Of a DNA stretch of 34,778 nt, positions 1 through 6,890 are shown piece after piece; the stretch's first letter is position 1; the number at the start of each line of letters is the position of its first letter. The notes beneath the pieces were generated by a model, which was not told the DNA's origin, made no database searches, and saw nothing but the letters and a program-made list of their open reading frames with translations. The DNA comes from Bacillota bacterium. Its GTDB lineage: Bacteria; Bacillota; Negativicutes; Sporomusales; CTSoil-080. Location: NCBI GenBank assembly GCA_017889725.1, contig JAGGAE010000033.1, positions 1 through 34,778 of the forward strand. The letters are read 5' to 3'. The translations under genes and the position numbers were made by a program.

Positions 1-368
1 TTATGAACAACTACCCGCTCGTGGGTACCGCGTCCGATTACGCCACAATCATCGCTGGCAACAATATCGAAGAATAGCCGGTCACCAACGATATCTTTTA
101 ATGTTGCCTTCATTCTGAGCTTCATGCCTAGGCTGGTGGGCATATCATGAGTAAATGCCATGGAACGTCCAACAGATACTAAGCCTTCGGGCAGACGATC
201 TTCAACGGTTTTTACTGCGGTGTCAATCATCATGCCAACATAAATAGGAGATGCAATTAGATGGCCAAGCTGTGTGCTTCCAAAGTGGGCGGCTGTGTCG
301 GACTCGGAAAGCATTTTTTCGATTACGAAATCCATTCCGGGACTTAATACGCTTTTTAAATCAAACAT
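1..368 (-). CDS. FlK-type hot-dog thioesterase family protein (3' end cut by window edge)
   Basis: 122 codons are visible from ATG at 368 to the window edge; the frame is still open, probably only a few residues short of the usual ~130. The protein looks like the single-domain hot-dog thioesterases related to fluoroacetyl-CoA thioesterase FlK: an N-terminal helix region, the ASPIYVGMMIDTAV helix (residues 39-52), a conserved H74 in the AFTHDMPTSLG strand, and a C-terminal GVIGRGTHERVVVH strand. In FlK the catalytic residues are Thr, Glu and His; here the equivalent positions look like S40, D49 and H74, so acyl-CoA hydrolysis is plausible but the substrate is unknown. The start was chosen because an AAAGGAG lies 12 nt upstream (a little far) and the ATG at 376 is in another frame with an early stop. 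It is divergent from the YhcH gene. Confidence 0.75.
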   Translation of the reverse strand, partial: MFDLKSVLSPGMDFVIEKMLSESDTAAHFGSTQLGHLIASPIYVGMMIDTAVKTVEDRLPEGLVSVGRSMAFTHDMPTSLGMKLRMKATLKDIVGDRLFFDIVASDDCGVIGRGTHERVVVH

Positions 369-405
369 ACTCGCATATGTCTCCTTTAATGGTATTTATG
401 ATTTG

Positions 406-435
406 ATTATACCACTAGATACTAATAACAGACAA
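406..435 (-). promoter_or_regulatory. Sigma-A type promoter for the thioesterase gene
   Basis: On the minus strand, TTGTCT (435-430) and TATAAT (411-406) are separated by 18 nt. The -10 is perfect and the -35 is moderate. It sits about 40 nt upstream of the thioesterase start. Confidence 0.55.
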
Positions 436-532
436 TAATATTTATAGCTACTTGTAGAAAATTTTAACAAGGAATTAGCCGCATGAGCAGAGAAAAGAAT
501 AAAGGAATATTACTTGCAAAGTAGGTGCAAAC

Positions 533-1012
533 ATGTTAATAGGATACTTGCCCAATATGAAAGAAGAAATGGCTTTATATCCTGAGGCGATTAAAACAGG
601 GTTAGACTTTTTAGCAAAGCAAGACCTTTCAGCCTTAACGATTGGTCAGCATGAAATAAAAGGAACGGAGATTTACGCCATTGTTTCAGAATATAAGACG
701 CAGCCTAAAGACGAGCGCAAACCGGAAGCGCATGGAAAGTATGTAGATATTCAGTATATTTGTTCCGGGAAAGAAGCCATTGGCGTTGCACCGCTAAAAC
801 TTGGTCCGGAGATTGAGGAAGACTGTTTATGTGAGCGGGATGTGGTTTTTTTTCGCGGGGTAGAATCGGAGACGATGGTAACGTTGTATCCGGGCATGTT
901 CGGGGTATTTTTTCCATGGGATGTTCACCGGCCGAATTGCAATGCCGACGACCAACCGGCTCAAGTTCGCAAGATTGTTGTTAAGATTGCGATCAGTGTG
1001 ATCGGTCTATGA
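533..1012 (+). CDS. YhcH/YjgK/YiaL family protein (EbgC-like, DUF386)
   Basis: 159 aa, the normal length for the YhcH/YjgK/YiaL (EbgC beta-subunit-like) family, small cupin-like proteins linked to sugar and sialic-acid metabolism. Family hallmarks visible are EAHGKYVDIQYICSG (about residues 64-78), the FFRG turn near 106 and the FPWDVHRPNC metal-site region near 127-136. The enzymatic role is poorly defined in the family; sugar isomerase or mutarotase-like activity has been suggested. The start ATG follows AGTAGGTG. The stop TGA overlaps the start of the next small gene (ATGA), so the two are translationally coupled. No sugar-catabolic genes lie nearby, so the substrate cannot be inferred from context. 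Confidence 0.85.
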   Translation: MLIGYLPNMKEEMALYPEAIKTGLDFLAKQDLSALTIGQHEIKGTEIYAIVSEYKTQPKDERKPEAHGKYVDIQYICSGKEAIGVAPLKLGPEIEEDCLCERDVVFFRGVESETMVTLYPGMFGVFFPWDVHRPNCNADDQPAQVRKIVVKIAISVIGL

Positions 1013-1269
1013 TCTTAAAGCCTATACAAAAAGTAGCAGTCTTTATACTCATGCTGGGTTTTGAGCGGGGAGCCGCGGTTATAGCACAGATGGATAGCCG
1101 AGAGATTAACCGGGTTGTGGCCGAAATCGGAAAGATGAACGAAATATCCGTCGCTACGCAGCAGATTGTTTTGGAAGAATTTAAGCAATTAGGCTATCAG
1201 GATGATATGAATGCCATGCAAACATTAGACATTATACGCTTCCTGTTTAATGGCAGTCAGATACATTAA
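1009..1269 (+). CDS. Small stand-alone FliG N-domain-like protein
   Basis: 86 aa, starting at an ATG that overlaps the stop of the YhcH gene by 4 nt. The sequence resembles the N-terminal domain of flagellar switch protein FliG: KVAVFILMLGFERGAAVI (residues 8-25) matches the K-A-A-hhhh-h-G-E-x-A-A-x-h helix, MDSREINRVVAEIGKM (28-43) matches the D-E-E-h-E-x-h-x-x-E-I-A segment, and VLEEF (54-58) closes the domain. FliG's middle and C-terminal domains (~250 residues) are absent. There are no flagellar genes in the window. It might be a small regulator or interaction module, but no function can be assigned. The relation rests on motif pattern only; FliG_N, MgtE_N and related helical repeats are hard to separate by eye. 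Confidence 0.6.
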   Translation: MILKPIQKVAVFILMLGFERGAAVIAQMDSREINRVVAEIGKMNEISVATQQIVLEEFKQLGYQDDMNAMQTLDIIRFLFNGSQIH

Positions 1270-1283
1270 TAAGGCATAGAAGG

Positions 1284-1324
1284 ATAACCGATTCCTGGAT
1301 TTTTGAGGGGCCGGTTATTTTTTC
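1284..1324 (+). terminator. Intrinsic terminator after the YhcH/FliG-N pair
   Basis: ATAACCG (1284-1290) pairs with CGGTTAT (1312-1318), with an inner CCT/AGG pairing, and is followed by a run of seven T. Confidence 0.7.
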
Positions 1325-1388
1325 TTGTGTTTCGGCGTTGCCTTCGCCTGGGGATTGTGGGATAATATTGAGATATGGTGGTGATGTT

Positions 1389-2558
1389 ATGTTACATAGG
1401 ATCAGGACGGTCCCAAGACAGATTTGGCTGATAGCCATAGGGCATGGGGTGACTGATTTAGCTCCTGGCGCATTATATGTTGCTTTGCCTTTTTTTAAGG
1501 CGAAACTGGGACTAAGTTATGCTGAGGTAAGTGCTATAGTTTTGATGCAAAATATCACTGCGTCTCTTACCCAACCGGTTCTGGGTTATTATAGTGATCG
1601 TAAGCCGCGCGCCTGGCTTATGCCGGCGGGATGTATGCTGTGTGGCTTTGGTCTCTTGGCTTCTTTATTAGTGGAAAATTATGCCCTGGTACTCTTATTT
1701 ACCGCCCTTAGTGGCCTGGGTAACGCTGCGTTTCACCCCGAGGGGGCGAAGCTTATTAATCGTCTCAGTGCCGGTTCTGTAGGCAAGGGGGCGAGCTTAT
1801 TCAGCGTTTGGGGCAGTATCGGGGTTGCGGTAGGTACGGTATTTTTAGCCTTTTTGCTGGAAAAAGGGGCAGGGGTATTGCTTTTTTTGTTAGCCATACC
1901 GTTTGTATTAAGCGGTATAGCGCTTATGTATGCTTCTTCTAGTATGCCGAAGGTAAGTGGAAGTCCGAAAAGCGGATTACGTGGGTTAAAGGCTTCTATG
2001 AATTGGTCGATTTTATCATTGCTGGGCATGGTTGCTTCAAGATCTACGGTATCCGCTGGCATTAGCGCTTTTGTACCGCTTTATTACGTGTCTTATTTAA
2101 ACGGTAGTTCGCTATATGCGAGTTCGCTATTGACGGTGTATATGGCCGCCGGCGCGGCGGGCACGATACTGGGCGGGTTTATGAGTGATAAGTACGGCAG
2201 TAAACCCGTTATGATTTATTCAGTATTGCCGCTAGCTTTCTTGCTTTACGCTTTTCGTTTTTCCTCCGGGGTATGGCCGTTTGTTATTCTGGCGGTTTCG
2301 AGCATATTGCTTTCGGCCACTTTCACAAGCAGTCTGGTGTTGATTCAGAAAATGATGCCCGGCAATGTGGGGATGGCCTCCGGGTTGAATCTAGGCTTCA
2401 GCGTGGGCCTGGGAACGCTTGGGGTGCTGCTTTTGGGCAAAGTTGCTGATGTGTACAGCATTCCTGTTATTTTTGATGTCTTGTCATTTTTGCCTGTTAT
2501 AGCCTTTCTATTGACTCTATTTATACAAGAACCGAATGCAAAAAAAGCGTTAGCCTAA
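1389..2558 (+). CDS. MFS transporter, fosmidomycin-resistance (Fsr)-like
   Basis: 389 aa from the ATG at 1389; the frame is open upstream to 1338, but the upstream stretch is not MFS-like and GGTGGTGATG precedes this ATG. About 12 hydrophobic segments are visible. The start of TM1 carries the GHGVTDLAPGALYVALPF signature typical of Fsr-type MFS proteins, followed by the loop 2-3 motif GYYSDRKPRAW (MFS motif A variant) and FHPEGAKLINRLS, the Fsr-family 'F-H-P-x-G' segment near TM4. A second motif A-like GGFMSDKYGSKP marks the C-half. The role is proton-driven export of small molecules in the cytoplasmic membrane; the substrate is not predictable. The last nine codons and the stop lie inside a terminator hairpin. 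Confidence 0.85.
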   Translation: MLHRIRTVPRQIWLIAIGHGVTDLAPGALYVALPFFKAKLGLSYAEVSAIVLMQNITASLTQPVLGYYSDRKPRAWLMPAGCMLCGFGLLASLLVENYALVLLFTALSGLGNAAFHPEGAKLINRLSAGSVGKGASLFSVWGSIGVAVGTVFLAFLLEKGAGVLLFLLAIPFVLSGIALMYASSSMPKVSGSPKSGLRGLKASMNWSILSLLGMVASRSTVSAGISAFVPLYYVSYLNGSSLYASSLLTVYMAAGAAGTILGGFMSDKYGSKPVMIYSVLPLAFLLYAFRFSSGVWPFVILAVSSILLSATFTSSLVLIQKMMPGNVGMASGLNLGFSVGLGTLGVLLLGKVADVYSIPVIFDVLSFLPVIAFLLTLFIQEPNAKKALA

Positions 2559-2590
2559 CTGGCTGACGCTTTTTTTGCATTCGGTTCTTT
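2529..2590. terminator. Long bidirectional terminator shared by the MFS and YitT genes
   Basis: A near-perfect inverted repeat has left arm 2529-2555 and right arm 2561-2587 (27 nt each, one mismatch) with a 5-nt loop. An A7 tract in the left arm and a T7 tract in the right arm allow it to work as a rho-independent terminator for both convergent genes. The MFS stop codon (2556-2558) is in the loop and the YitT stop (2589-2591) lies just past the right arm. Confidence 0.85.
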
Positions 2591-3440
2591 ATGATTTTAA
2601 GATTTGCGGGAGGGTAAACCCTTTTCCTAGCACTTCAGCTGCATCGGAAACAATCATGAAGGCGTCAGGATCGGCGGTATGGACCAATTGCTTAAGCTGG
2701 GTAATCTGCGTAAGGTTGACTACAACAAAGATGACTTGCTTACTTTGACGGGTATAAGCGCCGACTCCGTTTAAAATCGTTGCCCCGCGTCCCACCTCGC
2801 GAATGATGGATTCTACAATTTTTTCAGGGGTATAAGAGATAATGTAGATACTCTTTTTGTTGTTGAACCCCTGAACCACCTTATCGGTTAATTGGGCGCC
2901 GATAAACATGGCAATCAGGGTGAGCACCGCCAGTTTCAGTCCGAAAAAACAGGCGGCAAAAAGCATAATGAACAAATTAATACCGAAAGTAACCAAGCCG
3001 ATGTTAAAAGAATAATATTTTTTTATTATGGAAGCAACAATATCCAGCCCTCCGGCACTGCCGTTAACCCGGAACATGAGTCCGGCACCAAGTCCATTGA
3101 TGATACCTCCGGTTATTGCTGAAATGATGGGGTCGTCGATGATTGCTGTATGCGATAAAAAACGAGTGGCGTCGATCGCAACTGATAAAAAAACAGCTCC
3201 ATAAATAGTGGAAAGTACGTAGGATTTGCCAAGAAGACGATAGGCCAGAAAGAATATGGGTAAATTCATAATTAGCATTTGGATGCCGATGGGCCAGGTG
3301 TAGAGGTAATAAAAGATAATGGCTAATCCGCTTATACCATAACTAAGTAAATGATGGGGAACAAAAAATACGTTAATGGACACAGCAGCCAATATACATC
3401 CCACAGATATCATTAAATATTGGAGGAGCTTTTGAGGCAT
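2589..3440 (-). CDS. YitT family membrane protein (DUF161 + DUF2179)
   Basis: 283 aa, typical of the YitT family. Five to six hydrophobic segments occupy about residues 1-200, including the VNGSAGGLDIVASIIKKYY segment conserved in this family. The C-terminal soluble DUF2179 domain (about 205-275) has the usual RGATILNGVGAYT and pattern leading to DAFMIVSDAAEVLGKGF. The family is common in spore-formers; function is unknown, and a transporter or small-ligand sensor is often assumed. The start ATG at 3440 is preceded by AAAGGAG at proper spacing. The gene is monocistronic, with its own promoter and a shared terminator. Confidence 0.9.
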   Translation of the reverse strand: MPQKLLQYLMISVGCILAAVSINVFFVPHHLLSYGISGLAIIFYYLYTWPIGIQMLIMNLPIFFLAYRLLGKSYVLSTIYGAVFLSVAIDATRFLSHTAIIDDPIISAITGGIINGLGAGLMFRVNGSAGGLDIVASIIKKYYSFNIGLVTFGINLFIMLFAACFFGLKLAVLTLIAMFIGAQLTDKVVQGFNNKKSIYIISYTPEKIVESIIREVGRGATILNGVGAYTRQSKQVIFVVVNLTQITQLKQLVHTADPDAFMIVSDAAEVLGKGFTLPQILKS

Positions 3441-3474
3441 AGTAAGTTCTCCTTTAAATTTTTTAGCTAACTGT

Positions 3475-3504
3475 ATTGTAGTATATTAAACTGTTGGATT
3501 ACAA
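3475..3504 (-). promoter_or_regulatory. Promoter for the YitT gene
   Basis: On the minus strand, TTGTAA (3504-3499) and TACAAT (3480-3475) are spaced 18 nt apart, about 35 nt upstream of the YitT start. Confidence 0.55.
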
Positions 3505-3648
3505 GTAATTAAGAAAAAGAAGTAACATTTGGATTATTCTAAAGGGAATGGAAAAGGTGGCGCATAATAGTCAGGTTTTTTTGTGCGTTAATGCGTACAA
3601 TAAAATATGATTATAGATTATATTTTATATGGCAAAGGAGGTTATCGC

Positions 3649-5139
3649 ATGGAATATAAAGGGCGGCTGACTTATGCCAAGGGGACGTACATGGAGTTTG
3701 TTGTCGCACCTAACCAGCAAGTAGATTTCGGGGATATTCTGGTTGTTGAAGGAAATAACGGCGATCGTTTTTATATTCGTGCTTATGATTTTAAAGTGAA
3801 ATCACGGTGGTCGGGAATGAACAATGTGGGATATCTAATGAGTAAACTTAACGAGGATGGGCAGGTAGAAAATCAGGAAGAACTGGATTTTTATTTAGGC
3901 GGTAATCATACCGTGAAAATCGGTATGGCCGAGCAGTTGTGCTATGCGGATGGACAAGGACATTTGTATAACCCTAAAACTTGCCCCGATTTCTTTTGTG
4001 AAGTTCGCGGTCTTAGTGCGGATGATTCCGAATTGCTTTCAGAGATCAAGGGGGATTTGGAACTTGGTTTCTTAAAAAGCGGCAGGGAAGTACTGGAACT
4101 TCCGGTAGGTATATATGGCTCCAAAGCAATTACCGAGCATATCGGAATTTTTGGCACAACTGGTTCTGGCAAAAGTAATTTGGTAAAAGTACTTGCAGGG
4201 TCAGTGCTTTCAAACGCAAGTTACGGTCTTTTGATTTTTGATGTGCATAATGAGTACTACCGTGATTTGTCTAAGTACCCGCATATCAAGGAAAGGCTTG
4301 TTGTGTACAATACGAATCCGGTGGCCGATTATGCTCGCAGTTTGTCCCTGGATTACAGTACCGTCGGCCCGGATGATATACTTGCTTGTGCCACCTTTAC
4401 TGAACCGCAGCTTGATGCCCTGTACAAGCTGTCGTCGGTATGGAAGGAAAACTGGATGCGGGATGTGTTAGCCTATGATACGCAGGATATTATTGACGAT
4501 TTAAATGCGTCAACCGGTCAGAAATTTCAGCAGCGCACCATTAGCAAGATTAAGAGTATCTGCTGGAATCTGCAGGAGGAGCTGCAGATAGGGGACAATG
4601 AAGCCAATTCGGTTAAGAACATGGTAAAAGATCTGACCCAGGGAAAAGTGGTGTTGGTAGAATTAAAAGATTTATCGCCGCAGGCCGAGCAAGCGCTATC
4701 CACTATGCTTTCTCAACGACTGTTATGTGATTATGCCAGCCGGAACGAACAAGAGCGACTCGAGTCAAAGCCGGTACTCATTGTGTTGGAAGAGGCACAC
4801 CGCTTTTTAGGCAAAAAAGAGCACGCCAGTAATAATGTTTTTGCCCGTCTAGTGAGTGAAGCCCGTAAATTCAATCTGGGATTGTGTGTGGTCGATCAGC
4901 AGCCGCGTCTGTTAGCCGATAAAGTGTTAAGTCAACTAAACACTTTATTCATTTTAGGATTGGCTTCAAAAGCGGACAGAAATAAGTTAGAAGCTATGTG
5001 CCGCAAGGATATACTTCAACAACGGAATGAAATCAAAAATTTGGATTGCGGTGAAATGATTGTTGCTACAAACTATATGCGGTTTGCCGCACCGGTTAAG
5101 GTTCATAAATTCGAAACATTTGTCAACAGCCTGTCTTAG
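3649..5139 (+). CDS. HerA-like ATPase/helicase (DUF87 family)
   Basis: 496 aa from the ATG at 3649, which has AAAGGAGG at good spacing; an upstream in-frame ATG at 3607 has none. The N-terminal ~90 residues look like a HAS-barrel. The HerA/FtsK-like ATPase core follows: Walker A FGTTGSGKSN (about residues 167-176), a Walker B-like LLIFDVHNEY (about 194-203), and a second acidic motif VLIVLEEAHRFLG (about 377-389), as in HerA/DUF87 proteins. A C-terminal arginine-containing stretch is also present. HerA forms hexameric DNA translocases that usually work with the nuclease NurA in end resection; no NurA, Sir2 or other nuclease gene is adjacent here. It precedes yqfC with a 68-nt gap. Confidence 0.85.
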   Translation: MEYKGRLTYAKGTYMEFVVAPNQQVDFGDILVVEGNNGDRFYIRAYDFKVKSRWSGMNNVGYLMSKLNEDGQVENQEELDFYLGGNHTVKIGMAEQLCYADGQGHLYNPKTCPDFFCEVRGLSADDSELLSEIKGDLELGFLKSGREVLELPVGIYGSKAITEHIGIFGTTGSGKSNLVKVLAGSVLSNASYGLLIFDVHNEYYRDLSKYPHIKERLVVYNTNPVADYARSLSLDYSTVGPDDILACATFTEPQLDALYKLSSVWKENWMRDVLAYDTQDIIDDLNASTGQKFQQRTISKIKSICWNLQEELQIGDNEANSVKNMVKDLTQGKVVLVELKDLSPQAEQALSTMLSQRLLCDYASRNEQERLESKPVLIVLEEAHRFLGKKEHASNNVFARLVSEARKFNLGLCVVDQQPRLLADKVLSQLNTLFILGLASKADRNKLEAMCRKDILQQRNEIKNLDCGEMIVATNYMRFAAPVKVHKFETFVNSLS

Positions 5140-5207
5140 TAGAGGTGTTGTATTAGAGTAATAACCCCCTAGTTTGCGCATATATTTTTGGATAGGGGGG
5201 AGTAAGC

Positions 5208-5486
5208 ATGAAAAGCCACCGGCGGGGAAAAATGGAGCGCATAGCTGCGCTGCTTGAGATCCCCGATGATATTGTACTAGATTTGCCGCGGATTACCATG
5301 TTGGGAAATAAACAGCTTCTTGTGGAAAACCATAAAGGAATCATTGAATATACGGCGTCGTTGGTCCGGATTAGGCTGAATCAAGGCGAGCTCATTATTG
5401 CCGGAGAAAACTTAACTTTAGGCAATTTGCAGACGGAACAAATCCTGTTTGAGGGAATTGTTGCGGAAATTAAGTACGAAGTGTAG
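5208..5486 (+). CDS. yqfC: Sporulation protein YqfC
   Basis: 92 aa, the normal length of the YqfC family. The conserved core includes the LPRITMLGNKQLLVENHKG segment and a following IRLNQGELIIAGENL strand, the YqfC/YabP-type fold. In Bacillus yqfC is a mother-cell (sigma-E) gene immediately upstream of yqfD, exactly as here (12-nt gap). The start ATG at 5208 follows a very strong GGGGGGAG, part of which could be hidden in a hairpin (see findings). A CATATATT element at 5180-5187 resembles a sigma-E -10 region, but that is inference only. Confidence 0.9.
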   Translation: MKSHRRGKMERIAALLEIPDDIVLDLPRITMLGNKQLLVENHKGIIEYTASLVRIRLNQGELIIAGENLTLGNLQTEQILFEGIVAEIKYEV

Positions 5487-5498
5487 GGAGGCCGGCCG

Positions 5499-6740
5499 GT
5501 GTTGACACGTAATTTGGCCAACTATACGACCGGTGTAGTCAGGATCAAGATTACCGGTGTGTTCCCGGAAAAGTTTATAAACTTATGTTTGTCCGAGGGG
5601 ATTTTGCTTTGGGGAATAAAAAAAGAAGGCGAAGAAATTTATGCAAATGTAAGACTGCCAGATTTTTTTGCTATCAGAAAACCGGCGTTAAAAAGCAGGG
5701 TAAAGGTACGGGTGCTTGGTGTGCGCGGCCTGCCATTTACCCTGAAACGTGTAAAACGCCGGAGAATGCTGATTGCCGGAGCAGTACTGTTTTTAGTGCT
5801 GCTGCAAATATTAACTTCTTATATTTGGTTTGTTGATGTTGCCGGGGTGAAAAATGTGTCCGGTGACAGGATAAAAAGTATTGCGGCCGCGCACGGACTT
5901 CATCCGGGCGCAGTCAAAAGCGGTATAAAAGCCAAAGAAATCGAAAATAGTATAACCTTAGCTATGCCGGAGGTTGCCTGGGTTGGGGTAAGACTTACCG
6001 GAACCCGGGCTATTGTTGAAATTGTGGAAAAAACCATGCCACGGACGGAAGATAAGAGTCCGGCAGATGTTGTTGCCCTGAAAGACGGGATTATTACGGA
6101 GATCATTGCTCTTAGTGGGCAGCCTATGGTAAAAAAAGGAGATACGGTAAAACGGGGGGATGTTTTAATAAAAGGGATTGTTCCCCCCCCTAGCGAGGAA
6201 AATGCTGAAATTAAAATGCCGGTTAGTCCGCCAACTGAACCGCGTATCCGGGCCAATGGTATTGTTAAAGCGAGAGTGTGGTACGAGGGATACGGTGAAG
6301 CGGGGCTTGTGCGGGAAGAATACCATCGAACCGGCAACCGGAAAATGTCGGTCTCTCTTAAAATTGGTAATACTGTTCTTGACTTGAAAAAAGCGGAGGC
6401 TGAGCCTTTTCCCAATTTTGAGTCCGAAGAAATTTTCAAAAAGTTTCCAAGTTGGAGGAATACTGGATTTGTTGTCGAAACTAAAATAGATATATTTTAT
6501 GAACTTGTCATTGACCGCTTTGAAGTGAGTCCTGAAGAAGCTCGGGATATGGCAAAGGAGCAGGCTGTAAAAATTCTGGAAACTAAAATTCCTGAAACCG
6601 CAGAGGTTTTGGTCCGCAATAGTGAGGTCCTAAGTAGTTCAGAACCAGGATTAACAAGAGTTAAAGTTTTCATAGAAACGGTAGAAGATATTGGCTATAC
6701 CCAGGTTGCTCAGCCGACAAGTCAAGTGCCGGAGGAATAA
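5499..6740 (+). CDS. yqfD: Sporulation protein YqfD
   Basis: 413 aa, the usual YqfD length. It starts at GTG 5499 behind GGGAGG (TTG 5502 is an alternative). An N-terminal ~85-residue cytoplasmic domain is followed by one membrane segment (about 90-112), then a large extracytoplasmic region. That region carries a POTRA-like part (VKNVSGDRIKSIAAAHGL onwards) and the KKGDTVKRGDVLIKG beta-hairpin near residue 210 typical of the family. YqfD is required for normal sporulation in the mother cell. It is in an operon with yqfC. Confidence 0.9.
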   Translation: MLTRNLANYTTGVVRIKITGVFPEKFINLCLSEGILLWGIKKEGEEIYANVRLPDFFAIRKPALKSRVKVRVLGVRGLPFTLKRVKRRRMLIAGAVLFLVLLQILTSYIWFVDVAGVKNVSGDRIKSIAAAHGLHPGAVKSGIKAKEIENSITLAMPEVAWVGVRLTGTRAIVEIVEKTMPRTEDKSPADVVALKDGIITEIIALSGQPMVKKGDTVKRGDVLIKGIVPPPSEENAEIKMPVSPPTEPRIRANGIVKARVWYEGYGEAGLVREEYHRTGNRKMSVSLKIGNTVLDLKKAEAEPFPNFESEEIFKKFPSWRNTGFVVETKIDIFYELVIDRFEVSPEEARDMAKEQAVKILETKIPETAEVLVRNSEVLSSSEPGLTRVKVFIETVEDIGYTQVAQPTSQVPEE

Positions 6741-6890
6741 AATGGGTGGGCACAGGGAATGCTTTTTTTAGTGTTGGGATTTTTTGTCTTTGCAGGAGCA
6801 TCCTGCATGCGGTAAGATAACAAGGCATGCTTGAGAACGCAAATCCGAATACCGGGCGATAGAAGGACCGGTTGAGTTGGAGTTGAGTAA
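6741..6890. other. Intergenic gap where phoH is usually found
   Basis: 150 nt between yqfD and pgpH. In most Firmicutes phoH (~950 nt) sits here; nothing of it is seen. The gap contains a perfect small hairpin GCAGGA-GCA-TCCTGC (6792-6806) and an 18-codon hydrophobic open stretch starting at ATG 6760, which has no clear ribosome binding site and is not called as a gene. Confidence 0.5.

Noticed and set aside
5900-6439. Minus-strand open frame of 179 aa inside yqfD
   Set aside because: Fully overlaps a clear YqfD reading frame; no family resemblance or ribosome binding site. Shadow frame.
6760-6816. 18-codon hydrophobic peptide between yqfD and pgpH
   Set aside because: No good ribosome binding site and too short to support; mentioned only as part of the gap description.
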